DNA of 64,000 bases, taken from the NCBI GenBank assembly GCA_914767885.1, contig CAJZBQ010000055.1, forward strand, positions 248,001-312,000. The letters are read 5' to 3'. Source of the DNA: Blepharisma stoltei (taxonomy: Eukaryota; Ciliophora; Heterotrichea; Heterotrichida; Blepharismidae). The position numbers and the translations under genes were made by a program. Positions within the stretch are counted from its first letter, which is position 1. The number at the start of each line of letters is the position of its first letter. A model generated the notes under the pieces. It saw only the letters and a list, made by a program, of their open reading frames with translations. It searched no databases and was not told the origin of the DNA. Shown here piece after piece: positions 19,972 to 29,879 of the stretch.

Positions 19972-20025
19972 ATATAAAATATACAATCATTACACTTTTC
20001 TCAAATTGATAAATTTACTTTCTTT

Positions 20026-21034
20026 TTACATCACACCTTCACTCATCAAATATCTAAATTCATTGAAGCTGATTTTATCTTTTTGGTAACCTCTCATAGC
20101 ATTGGCTTTCTTCATCAGCATTTCTACCCACATTTCTAGTTGAGATCTTGCTCTTCTATCAGCCATATCTAGCACCCTAAATAAACTATCTCTTCCTAAT
20201 CCATTTCCTGCTTCATGCTCCACAAATCTAAAGTAAGCCTTTTTATACTATAAAATTCCAAAATTTACTATTAGATAATTTGTATAATGATAATTTATTC
20301 ATATATAAAGATATAAACTAAATATTTCTTACATAGTAGTCTTTCAAATTTATAAGATTTTTTTTTTGCTTTATCATTCGGTCTTAACAAACTCAAATGA
20401 AAAAGCCCAAAAGCTGAAATTTTGTTAGCGCCTTCTATTGATTTTGTAAAGTCATCAAGAGTAATTCATTCTTTGGAGATGAGGGGATGAAGCAGCAAAT
20501 TCATAAAAGTTTGGTCAGAGACACAACAATCTAAAAAGAACTGCTTAATTGCGGTTTTATGAATTTCTGGTCCATCGTCAGAAAGTTGAATTCATGAGGT
20601 GCCCATGTACTTTTCGACTAAAGAAGAGAAAACAGTGTCTATTGTATAATACTGATCTATAGAATAGACTGAAACTTTTGGACTTCTTTTGACTATTGAT
20701 GAAGCTCGAGAGCGGCTAGGTCCAGAGTAGTGCTGTCTTGTCTCGTAAGGTTGAGAAATACGCTAAAATTAATTATATTTTTTTTATTAAATAATAATTA
20801 ATTAACTATTTTTGACATAAAATAATATAAAATTACTGTAGAACCTTCTGAGTCTGTAGAGAGGCATTCAAGATTGGAGGAACTCGAGCTCTTGTTAAGC
20901 CTTTTTTCTTGATGTGGAATATATAATTCATTCGCCAGCAAATTCCTTTTTATGCTCGAATATTTGCTAATGAGAAAACTCAAAGCATTTAAAATCTCAG
21001 TATCTTCTTGAGCTAGATGCGAATCCAGGTTCAT
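20026..21034 (-). CDS. Unknown protein with EF-hand-like C-terminus, broken by two AT-rich segments
   Basis: Three coding blocks share one frame if 20763-20836 and 20234-20322 are removed, giving 281 residues. Block 1 starts MNLDSHLAQEDTEIL. Block 2 includes VFSSLVEKYMGTSWIQLSDD and ISKEWITLDDF, with TGA as Trp. Block 3 has FVEHEAGNGLGRDSLFRVLD and ends YQKDKISFNEFRYLMSEG, which resembles a degenerate EF-hand helix-loop-helix. The joins rest on frame and sense, not on a known homologue. Function unknown. Confidence 0.6.
20234..20322. mobile_element. Short AT-rich IES candidate, 89 bp
   Basis: TA at 20234 and 20323. Joining them removes stops and links the second and third coding blocks in frame. 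Other TA pairs nearby also work. Confidence 0.5.
20763..20836 (-). other. AT-rich gap: 15/16-nt intron probably split by a short IES
   Basis: On the minus strand it starts GTAATTTTA and ends ATTTTAG. The 74 bp are far longer than any other intron here. Joining internal TA sites gives a 16-nt GTAATTTTAATTTTAG. Flanking codons stay in frame. An alternative start at 20806 would leave a 44-nt gap. Confidence 0.45.
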
Positions 21035-22440
21035 ATTCAGGTTTATAATCTCTTGAGGACTAATTATTATATATAAGCATACCAGTCATGTTGGTGATTT
21101 TAGATTAATGGATGGGATATTTTTTAAATATTCAGAAAATTATTTGAATCTTAGCAATTGAGACAGAAGAGGTTTTGACATCAGATAATTATTGTTGGGG
21201 CTTCATAAGAATTTAATTTAGTTTTAGAAATGAAAATTAAATTATTATTAGAAACGGTAACTTATTAAGATATGAATATTGAATAAAATTATTTAGAGCT
21301 CTGAAATAAATGTCCTTATAAAAAATGAATAGAATAAAGATTTTGCTGTATTGCAACGCAATTATAATATTTTTATTATTATAAGACTATTTCTAAATTA
21401 AAATAAAGTATATGGAATATTTTCTCTATCAGATACACTATTTTTATGAAATTTTTATAGTAATATTAGTATAAATTCAAATTAATAAAATGCCTTTTCG
21501 TCCGTAGATAAATCTTTTGAATAGATATAATTGGAATTATTTGATTTTATTTTGTCTTAAACAATTTCTGAATGAGAAACATTGCTAAAGATTTCAAGTA
21601 TAATATTTAAAAATTTTAATTATATACATAATCCATTGAACTAATTTTAAAATTAAAGCAAAAACTAAAACTTTGGAGACTATATCTTTTAGCCATTTTC
21701 ATGGGTGTTTCATAAGTATTATTTTTTTAAAAAAGCATCTAGCTCCCCTCTGTAAGCGACGAGCAATTTAGAAAATTATTCCGTATCTCGGGAAAATATA
21801 AATTTTAACTACTCTCTGTCTATATTTAATATTCAAAATTGGGATTTAAGATATCAAAAAAAAAGAAATGAAAAAAAGTTTTATCCCTTGTAAAAATACT
21901 TATTATTGATTTCCCTAAGCATAGTAAGTAGATGTAATTTAGAAATAATTTTTTTTGCAATTTTTTTAATATTAAGCTTGTATTATCTAGCTCGATATTT
22001 TTAAAGTGTAGCTAAACAATTTTCAATTTATTAAGGCCTAAAAAACTTACTCCCCCCCTCCGTGAGTGAACAAAACCATTGGAAAAATCCATATTTTTTG
22101 CCCAAAAACCCACCCTCCGTGAGTGAACAAAGTTTTTTTAATAGAAAAAATTTTTTATGAAAAAAAAATTGATATATAAGTGATAATTATAATAAAATCT
22201 CGAGCTAATTCTGTTTAATTTTAAACAAATTGCGTTTTAAAACATAAATTTTATAAATTAAATTAATATTTGCTTTCCAATTTTTTGCAATTAGGCTTTT
22301 TTTAAAATTTAGAAAACAATTTTTTCTATAAAATTTATATTAATTTTTTAAAAAAAATTAACCCCCCTCCATGAGTGAACAAAATTTTTTTAGTTCGGGG
22401 GAGTTAGCAAAATATAATAAAATAACGTATACAATATAAG
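21035..22440. other. Intergenic region with family-1 elements
   Basis: Very AT-rich. A lone family-1 end (TAGCTCCCCTCTGTAAGC) lies near 21739 and a nearly complete inverted-orientation copy at 22048-22404. No gene recognised. Confidence 0.55.
22048..22404. mobile_element. Family-1 element, opposite orientation, 357 bp
   Basis: TA at 22048 and 22405. Left end CTCCCCCCCTCCGTGAGTG with a second box CACCCTCCGTGAGTG at 22110; right end boxes CCCCCTCCATGAGTG and a terminal CGGGGGAGT. The core is the reverse complement of the copies at 375 and 54859. Confidence 0.85.
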
Positions 22441-22934
22441 ATGGAATGTTGCAATCCAGATTGCTCAAATTTATCTTCTGAAATCATTGTATGCCGGAAT
22501 TGTTGTATGGCTAGATATTGCTCACTCCCCCCTGCGTGAGCAACAAAAAAATTTTGCTTGCTCAAGGAGGGGGGGTTAATTTTATTTTTTCGAAATTTAA
22601 AAAAATTCCGCTTCGCAATTTGGAAAGCAAATGCTTATTTAATTTGTAAAATTTATGCTTTAAAAATGCAATTTGTGCTAGATATTTCATTGTACTAGTA
22701 ATCACTTATTTATCAAAATTTTTATATCAAAAGATTTTTGTTCGCTCATGCAGTGTCGGTGTTTGGGCGAAAAATAGGAATTTTTCCAATGGGTTTGGTC
22801 ACCTTAGAGGGGAGTCAGAAGCTTGCTTAAAATTAGACTGAGAGCTAAACCACTCAAAACACTGCCGGCCTCACATTTATACTTTACTCCCCTTAATTAG
22901 CAGTAAGCATTTTTTTACTAATCGAATTAAATAA
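22441..22934 (+). CDS. Small MYND-type zinc-finger protein, interrupted by a family-1 IES
   Basis: Removing 22522-22814 gives a 66-residue frame starting MECCNPDC. It contains a MYND-like Cys/His array: VCRNCCMARYCSEAC, then DWELNHSKHC, with TGA as Trp. MYND fingers bind proline-rich partners. The finger itself is split by the element between the Ser and Glu of YCSEAC, so the domain exists only after excision. It ends just before the kinase start at 22944, and could instead be the N-terminus of that kinase if an IES-bearing intron lies between them. Confidence 0.75.
22522..22814. mobile_element. Family-1 IES flanked by TCA, 293 bp
   Basis: The direct repeat at the borders is TCA (22522-22524 and 22815-22817) rather than TA. 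Ends CTCCCCCCTGCGTGAGC and AGAGGGGAG are inverted. Removal with one TCA kept restores the MYND finger. Confidence 0.85.
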
Positions 22935-22943
22935 ATTATTTTT

Positions 22944-24810
22944 ATGATTTTTATATATTGGGAAGTGTTAAATGATCTTCAAATTGTGTCAAATCCAAAC
23001 TCTTATAAGCTCGGTCGAGGGTCTTATGGAGAAGTCAGATTAATTACAACAATAAAGGGAGAAAAGCTTGCATTAAAATCAATTAGCAAAAGTTTAATTG
23101 AAACAAAAATTCCATTAAAAACTCTATACAGAGAAATATCAATTCACAGATCATTATGCCATAGAAATATCATTAAGCTGCATGATCATTTAGAAGATTC
23201 TTCCAATGTTTATTTAGTCCTTGAATATGCTGAGCAAGGGAACTTATTTACTTTTATAAAAAGAAAAAGGAAATTAACTGAAATCGAAGCCTGGAATTTT
23301 TTCACACAAGTTTGCCTCGGAATTAATTATTTACATGAGCAAAAAGTTATTCATCGAGATATAAAGCCTGAAAATATTTTATTAGGCAATCATGATATAA
23401 TAAAAATTTGTGATTTTGGATGATGTGCGTTTGGAAGTGAAGAAAGATCAACTTTTTGTGGGACCCTTGACTATATGGCTCCAGAAGTCTTAAATTTAGA
23501 CCATTATTCTTATGAAGTAGACATATGGGCATTAGGAGTTCTTCTATATGAAATGCTGCACGGCCATGAACCTTTTAGAGCAAAAAGTGACAGAGCTAAA
23601 TGCAAGCTGATCCTAGATAAAACATTTAATTTTGGTAGTGGGATTTCAGATGAAGCTAAGTCGCTGATTAGAAGCTTGTTAACTGATGCATATCTTAGAC
23701 CTAATATAAAAGAGATCCTAAAGCATGAATGAATAAGAAAATATGCCCAGAATCCTGATTTTGAAGAAGCATATGTAGTTTCACATCCAGATTATGGGAA
23801 TGGAGTAATTACAAATATCAGTGGGCTTATATGTGAAGTGGAGTTTGGGGATACTCGACAAGAATTTATAATAAATGATTTAATTGAAAAATGCACTTTT
23901 AAGGAATTTAAAGATGAAGAAGACTATAGAAATTCTGCAAGTGGGATTGGTTTAGTCAAGCTTGATAGAGAAAGTGGTACATGATTTTTTTTATGTGACA
24001 TTTCCTCACTCCCCCCCCCTTTAAAATAGAACTAAAAATTTTGTTCCAATTTAAAGGGGGGTTAAGAAAATTTTTTTAAAAAAACATAATTATAAAATTT
24101 TTTATAAAAAACAAAATTTTTATATAAAATTTTAAAAAACAAAAAAATTTCAAAAATTTATCGAATTAGATTAATAAAAATTGTTTAATAAAATGCTATT
24201 TACTCTTTATCCTTTAAAACAAAGCAAGATATAACTAAAATTTTATTATTAATTAATACGCCACTATTAATTGGTATCAAAACTATTTACACAAAAATTA
24301 TTATTTTTTATTGATAAAAAAAAATTAAAAAAAAAAAATTTAGAAAATTTATTAATCAAAGTGCTAGTTTTGTTTAAATAAGATGTTATTTATACTCTAT
24401 TCTTTAAAATAAAGCAAGAGATAAGTAAATTTTGAATTTTTGCAAAGAATTCGTATTGAATTTATATCAAAGCTATTTAAATAAAAAATATCATTTTTAT
24501 CAAAAAAATTAAAATTTTTTAAAAATTTACAATTAAGGATAATAAATTTATTTAAATAAGATGTTCTTTATACTCTATTCTTTAAACAAGAGCAGGATAT
24601 AACTAAATTTTTAATTTTAGTTAAGAAGAAACATTTAAATTATATCAAAACTTTTTACATAAAAATTATGATTTATATATATAAAATTTTTTATTATAAA
24701 ATTAAATTTTGTTCCAATTTAAAGGGGGGTTAATTTTACCAAAAAAGTGGAAATTTTACCTATATTTTGTTCCAATTTAAAGGGGGGGGGAGTCAGGGAT
24801 ATTTAGTTAA
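22944..24810 (+). CDS. Aurora/PLK-like Ser/Thr kinase, interrupted by a family-2 IES
   Basis: Kinase domain: GRGSYGEV, LALKSI, catalytic loop HRDIKPENI, ICDFG, and GTLDYMAPEVLNLDHY. Then DIWALGVLLYEMLHG and RPNIKEILKHEW, with TGA as Trp at 23420 and 23730. After the kinase comes a short beta-rich part with VVSHPDYGNGVITNISG. Removing 24006-24792 leaves a stop at 24808 and a 359-residue protein. A further Lys/Glu-rich coding-like stretch (24948-25178) may be a C-terminal extension that I could not join in frame. Confidence 0.8.
24006..24792. mobile_element. Family-2 element flanked by TCA, 787 bp, with internal tandem repeats
   Basis: Borders TCA at 24006 and 24793. Left end CTCCCCCCCCCTTTAAAATAG is followed by an inverted box TTGTTCCAATTTAAAGGGG. 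The right side has two more such boxes (24709, 24766), ending GGGGGGGGGAG. The core holds about three tandem units of roughly 180 bp, each with TTTACTCTTTATCCTTTAAA-like sequence. Confidence 0.8.
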
Positions 24811-24828
24811 AGTTTTTTTTACTCGTGA

Positions 24829-24887
24829 GACATTTGATCAAAATTTAACAGTTTTCCATGCAAATGTCTCACGAGGAAAATATTTTT
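24829..24887. repeat. Perfect short inverted repeat, possible small IES
   Basis: CTCGTGAGACATTTG at about 24832 and its exact reverse complement about 25 bp later. AT-rich flanks. Joining TA sites on either side would create GTTTTTTTTATTTAG, a 15-nt intron-like string, but the frame does not then continue usefully. Confidence 0.5.
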
Positions 24888-24947
24888 ATTTAGATTTGCT
24901 GAAAAATGTCATGCTAGAAAAAAAAGTCCTGACCAAATGACCTCTAG

Positions 24948-25178
24948 CTGAGAGAAAGCATTGAAAATATTGAAGAAAATAAAGCAGAATCTGAAGAAAA
25001 AAAGTATGATAATTTAGAAATTTCACAGTCAGCTTTGCAAGCAAAAATAAGAGAATTGAATCAGCTTAAAATAATTTTGGAATCACCTATGCAAAATCCA
25101 GCTAAAAAGAAAAACCCAGTAAAGAAGGAAAGTGCTTTTGATAGTTTGTTATCTAGTTTCAGCTGCGTGAAAAGATAA
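24948..25178 (+). CDS. Coding-like Lys/Glu-rich coiled-coil stretch, link to kinase unresolved
   Basis: 77 codons from 24948 to TAA at 25178 with RESIENIEENKAESEEK, a heptad-like ALQAKIRELNQLK, and a basic tail. No start codon of its own. It is probably the C-terminus of the preceding kinase, separated by an unresolved insertion or intron, or a remnant. Confidence 0.4.
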   Translation: MRESIENIEENKAESEEKKYDNLEISQSALQAKIRELNQLKIILESPMQNPAKKKNPVKKESAFDSLLSSFSCVKR

Positions 25179-25646
25179 ATGTAAAATAATTAAAATCTAT
25201 TTTTGAGTGCAATAATTGATATGGAGATCAATAAATGAGTTCTGAAATTTATTTTCTAATGAAGTATAATAAATGAAAATTCCCATAATTCTGGGAGTTA
25301 AATTGCCTAAAAAATTAGCCTGCTTACTTTTAAGGCCTGAATTGTTATTATCTTTATAAAAGAATGCCAAATTTCTCGACATTATTAAGACGAATAAATT
25401 AAATCCCCCATATGTGAGAGAACAAAAAATTTTGTTTGCTCACGGAGGTAGGGAGTTAATTTTTTTTAATATAAATTTTATAGTAAAAATTTTTTGTTTT
25501 GAAATTGAAAAATATCCCAATTCGCAAAAATATATTAAATAATATATACAGTCTTAAACTAAATAAACTTAAAGGATTATTCAAGAAAATTTATTTTTTT
25601 ATAAAATATAAAAATTTGTTTCTTTATGGAAAGTGATAAGTTGTAT
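25179..25646. other. Intergenic with a truncated family-1 element
   Basis: From about 25404 the sequence CCCCCATATGTGAGAGAAC then GTTTGCTCACGGAGG forms the left hairpin of family 1. The core decays and no right end is visible before the next gene. Confidence 0.6.
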
Positions 25647-26865
25647 ATGGGCTGTTCCTGTAGCAAAAACCAGCACGAAAGTAATATTGAAGCATTAAAC
25701 CTAAGAATTAAAGAAGCCATTGAGCGTAACAACCCTCATTCACTTGAGCATCTAATTAAATCATCTGTAGATCAATCCAAGTCAATCACAGAATTCTCTC
25801 TTTTAAATGATCCAGTCACAACAGTTCAAGAAATAAAGCTAAACCCTCTAGGCTATGCCCTTTGACTTGGCCGTACCGAAGTTTTTAAATATTTGCATAA
25901 AAGACTAGGCGCTGATATAAATTTCATGGAAAAGCTTTTTAAGAACCATGGAATCACTTCAATTGACATAATTTGCCAACAAGGATATTTAGAAATTTTG
26001 ATTTATTATTTGCCAATTTACTTGGCAAACCACAAAGAGGCTTCTCCTCAAATTAGCACTGGGGAGAGCTTAACTGTTGATTTTGAAAGGGCTGCTTTTT
26101 CCGATGTGCCTATAAAATCTTCAGTTACTGCGGTTTTGAGTGCTTGTGATAAAGGATATATTAATATAATTGACTATTTGAATACTTATTTTCGGAATGC
26201 TGGCTATGTGCCGTATTATTTGGATATTGATTACCAGGATGAACATCAAGGGGAAAATTGTGCAATGATTGCATGCAGAAATGGAAATTATGCCATATTT
26301 TTATGGATTTACTTCCAAATTTTCTGAATTATTTTAAATATTTTGCATTTTCTATTAAAAGTCTAATAATTCTAATAAAGAATATCCAATGATAAAATTT
26401 TTATATGAAACTTGCCATGCTAATTTTCAAGCGAAAAATAAAAGAAATGAAAGTGTCATACAAATAACTGCAGCTGGAAGCCGAAAAAATATGCACAGGG
26501 ATTATCATGAAATTTTTGTTTATTTAATTGAAAAAGTAGGTTGCGATGCCACTTATAATTACGAAGAGACCTTACTTTTATTAGAAAGTAGAGCCACCAT
26601 CAGGTATATAGAAAAAATTCTTGGTGATAAAGGTATTTATATTCAAAAGTCTGATTTAGAAATATCTAATAAAATCAGACGATCTCAATCCCGAAGGCTT
26701 AATGGTGAAGAACTAAAAGCTGAAGAAGCGCTAACCAAGGATTTTAATATTTCCAAAATGATAGAAGACGACAAAAATGACCCAAAAAGCATTTTAAGTT
26801 CGATAAGTCTTAATGATTCAAAGCTTGAGACCCCATTTGTAAGTGTAATTGACGGAGTGAGTTAG
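25647..26865 (+). CDS. N-acylated ankyrin-like protein, interrupted by a short IES
   Basis: The ATG at 25647 is preferred over the one at 25626 because it begins MGCSCSKN, a classic N-myristoylation plus palmitoylation site that would anchor the protein to a membrane. After removal of 26296-26392 the frame gives 373 residues. Repeats resembling ankyrin helices are visible (TSIDIICQQGYLEILIYYL; TAVLSACDKGYINIIDYL; NCAMIACRNGNYAI), followed by ESVIQITAAGS. TGA at 25864 is Trp. A membrane-bound protein-interaction scaffold is the likely role. Confidence 0.75.
26296..26392. mobile_element. Short IES in the ankyrin-like gene, 97 bp
   Basis: TA at 26296 and 26393. AT-rich with stops in all frames. 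The joined frame reads NYAIKFLYETCHANF and continues the repeat pattern. No terminal inverted repeat seen. Confidence 0.7.
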
Positions 26866-27174
26866 TCCGCATGATTAAATTACGTTTAATTTTATTCCAA
26901 AAAATATTTTTTCTAATTTAATTAAAGCTATTCACTCCTATGCCAATAGTAAGCGAAGGTTCCCATGGAAACTAAAACAGAGAGTCTGGCAATCCTCCAT
27001 GGCAGTCTTCGCTTGAAGTAGTATCGTTTCCAAAACCAGTTCCTTCTTGTAGTCCTAAACATATTTATTATTAGATTTTTATTATATTTGATGAGGCTGA
27101 AGATTTTAATTTATAAAGAGGCGCTGATAATTATAGGCAAAATTCTAAGACCTTTAATTGATTAACTAAACTTA
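26866..27174. other. Intergenic with a hairpin of about 75 bp
   Basis: Near 26949-27023 an imperfect inverted repeat (AAGCGAAGGTTCCCATGGA, and TCCATGGCAGTCTTCGCTT on the other side) forms a small foldback element. The rest is AT-rich. Confidence 0.55.
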
Positions 27175-28352
27175 TCATGGCTTAGCTTGGCCTCTATTAT
27201 ATCTCTGCTCCTGCTTTGAGTCTTTTGCCAAGTTGTTGCATTGCAACCCAAGAATGCTTTTTAAGTCATTCGTAGCAGAGATATCTGTAACTTTTTTAAC
27301 TGCAGGTGCTTCTTGGACATTTCTTCCCCAGATAGGAGTTTGCAGCTTTTCAATTTCATCGATTGTTTTTGCTGTGGCTGGAACTTTTATTGGTGATTTA
27401 GGAGGGACTTTAGAACTGTATCTATTCATTGGCATAAAAGGATTATTATCACCTTGTGATACGCTATACAATTTATATTAGTCCCAATTTTTACTAGCAA
27501 AATGATGTTCTTTATAAATAATTTTATAAAAATACATCCAAATCAGTATATTTTTAAATCTTGAGGAAAACAGCCACGAGCTGCCCAATTAAACATCTCA
27601 ACAGAGCTAAATGGGCCTTGCGTCCTGTTTTCTAGATCTTTATAATACCAAATTTTTTCAAAGGGCTTCGACATAGGCACACAATAAACATTTTTGTCTT
27701 CTCCAATTTTCGCAAACTCTTCTACGATTTTTGCAAAAGGATTTCCAGCTGTTAAGTGGTAATTTAGCGTAGCAGAGTCACATATAAGAAAAGGTTTTAC
27801 GCCAGGCTTTGGCTCTTCTATTATTACAGCTGGAGCTTCTTCTTCAGGATCGTCCCATTCAGGCATTGTTTCGTCTTCAATTAGTTCATTTTTTAGCTTT
27901 TTTTCGACTTCAGAGTCGATTTTTGAAAAAATTTCTTCTTCGAGGTCGAGGTTTTCGATAGCTTTTTCGACAGATTTGGTATCATTGGAATTTGCTGATG
28001 GTTCAGGGTCTTCATTATACCACTCAGGAACTTGCTCGACTCTTTTTTCTCATGGGACAGGTTTTCGACTATTTGGGTCTTCTAAAATTGGATGATAAAA
28101 AGAAGTCTTGGCATCCTGCAAAGGCGGCAGACAAATGACTGAAAATAAAGGGATAAGCTCTTCTGTCAACGAAACAGAAAGAGTCTGGTCACTATAGCTT
28201 TGAAATATTTCTTCTCGGGTGTATTTATGTGTAGCAGGGTTTACACATTGCTTGCTTCTCCATGCACCTTCTTTGCTATAATTTGGTGCAAATTTACGAT
28301 AACTTAGTTCTTCTGAAATTTTATTAAATATTGTTAATGAATTTGGAAGCAA
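27175..28352 (-). CDS. GYF-domain protein, 5' end unresolved, interrupted by a short IES
   Basis: The GYF-type domain reads IWYYKDLENRTQGPFSSVEM, then FNWAARGCFPQDLKIY. After removal of 27467-27546 it continues SVSQGDNNPFMPM, as GYF domains do. GYF domains bind proline-rich peptides and occur in splicing and translation-repression factors (GIGYF type). Upstream lie KYTREEIFQ and an acidic EEAPAVIIEEPK region. No ATG is present in this frame up to the in-frame stop at 28353, so the first exon or start is missing or hidden by another insertion. TGA codons are Trp. Confidence 0.75.
27467..27546. mobile_element. Short IES in the GYF gene, 80 bp
   Basis: TA at 27467 and 27547. Contains in-frame stops on the coding strand. 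Excision joins LKIY to SVSQGD in frame. AT-rich, no inverted ends seen. Confidence 0.7.
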
Positions 28353-28489
28353 TTATATGTGGAAAATATGAAAGAAAAAGAAAATAAGCAAAATAAATTA
28401 AAATGTGACTGGAAATTAAGGAATAAATACAGAAAGTTTAAAGTAAATAGTTTTTCAATAGTCTGTTTTATTATTCTTAATTCACAATA

Positions 28490-29847
28490 ATGGCCAGCGA
28501 AAAGAAATCAAGAATTTCCCCTTCCAAATTGTCTCAGGACAAGTTTAAAATAGAACTGCCTAGATTTATATCTGAAATGGAGTTGGAGGATATAATAGGC
28601 CAGCCTCCAAGCATGAAATCAGAAATGAATCACCAGCTGACACCTATAGCCTGAACCTCCTTTTAGCTTGGACTATCCCGACATCTCCCTAATTGGTAAA
28701 ACTAATAACCCTTTAGATGAAAAATCCACTCCTTATTGGAGATTTGTCATCTAAGCGGCTAGTTTATTTTACCAACATATGTTGGAAAACTAGCTCCCGG
28801 TTGATGATGGGATAGCTCAAGCCTAAAGGAAGCTCGGACTATACTATCAGGAGCTCAAGCTTAGCTGAAATTTGTAGGAGATCTAAAACCCCTTCTTCAA
28901 GTAGTGAAAATAAAGGTGTTAGAAGCTTATTCAGAAGACGAGATATGCCAAAATATATCAATATCTTGCCGAATAGCATAAACCCAAGGAAAGGTAGTAT
29001 GGATACCTCGGCGTCTCATCATGGAAAAGATTTGGCCACAAAATTTAGTCAAGCAAAACAAAAAAACGAAGAAATGGAAAGCTTGATAAGGCTGATGGAA
29101 ACTAGGCATCGCTTTGAGATGGATAATGCCAAGAAAAGATATTCTAATGCATTCCAATAAAAAACAGAGAATAATTTTTGGTAAAATTTGTTTTAAATAG
29201 ATTTATTTCAGATTTTCAGTTGATTTAATCTTTTTATTTAAGTATATGATAAATTAGCAATGGCTAATAAAAAATTAAGTGACGATAAAGACGAATTAGA
29301 AGCCAGACTAAATGAAGAAATTTTAAAATTAAGAAGGCAAAACGAAGAAAACCTTGAAAAACTCAACGAATTTTTTAAATGCAACAAGGATCTGATAGAG
29401 AGTTTAATGATAGAAAAAAATGAGAATGTCTTGTTTTTGAAAGATTCAAATTCTATCATTACTGATGAGATTTCAGAAGATATCCAAAAATATAACAAGA
29501 AAATTGAAGAAATTTGCAAAGTATATCCAAAAATTGGCAGGGAAAGCAATATAATCCATATAAAAAATTTTAGAAGAACACCATCAACAGGAGAAACTGA
29601 TCATGCCCTAATAAAGACTATCACATTTAGAAAGGAAACAAGTGCTTTTAACTCCCCATCAGAAACTTTTGTGTCAAGCCAAGCCACGGCATTATTTAAC
29701 TTCACAGCAAAAGAGCCAGATGAGCTTGGCTTCAATAAGCATGATCGCATTACAATAATTTCTCAAAACGATGACGGCTGATGGATCGGAAAAATTGGAG
29801 AAAACATTGGCAAATTCCCATGCAGTTTTGTATTATTAGATTCTTAA
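28490..29847 (+). CDS. Coiled-coil protein with C-terminal SH3 domain, interrupted twice
   Basis: Removing 28647-28861 and 29145-29264 gives a single 340-residue frame from ATG at 28490. The N-terminus is Ser/Lys-rich, followed by a long coiled coil (QAKQKNEEMESLIRL, then DKDELEARLNEEILKLRR). It ends in an SH3 domain near residues 285-340: ATALFNFTAKEPDELGF, DDGWWIGKI, GKFPCSFV, with one Trp from TGA. SH3 domains bind PxxP partners, often in endocytosis or cortex assembly. The second join is less certain: the halves could be two genes, ending at 29160 and starting at 29260. Confidence 0.65.
28647..28861. mobile_element. Hairpin-rich insertion, 215 bp
   Basis: TA at 28647 and 28862. Inner inverted arms CCTTTTAGCTTGGACTATCC and GGGATAGCTCAAGCCTAAAG near the ends, and GGCTAGTTTATTTTACC with AACTAGC inside. 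Joining gives TPIAEICRRSK in frame. Confidence 0.75.
29145..29264. mobile_element. Short AT-rich IES candidate, 120 bp
   Basis: TAAT occurs at both borders (29145 and 29265). The 120 bp contain stops and separate two parts of a coiled coil. If the halves are separate genes this is an ordinary spacer. Confidence 0.5.
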
Positions 29848-29879
29848 ATTAATTCAACATATATTATGGTAAAAATAAT

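Larger units (their letters stand above)
18797..20025. other. Intergenic region with two mobile elements
   Basis: Holds a decayed family-1 element (about 18982-19241) and a palindromic element (about 19739-19971). The remainder is AT-rich with no coding signal I can support. Confidence 0.6.

Noticed and set aside
19688-19990. Four overlapping frames in the palindromic element
   Set aside because: They are mirror images produced by the inverted repeats, so they are structure and not protein.
25197-25382. Minus-strand frame of 61 codons
   Set aside because: No domain, AT-rich, next to a truncated mobile element.
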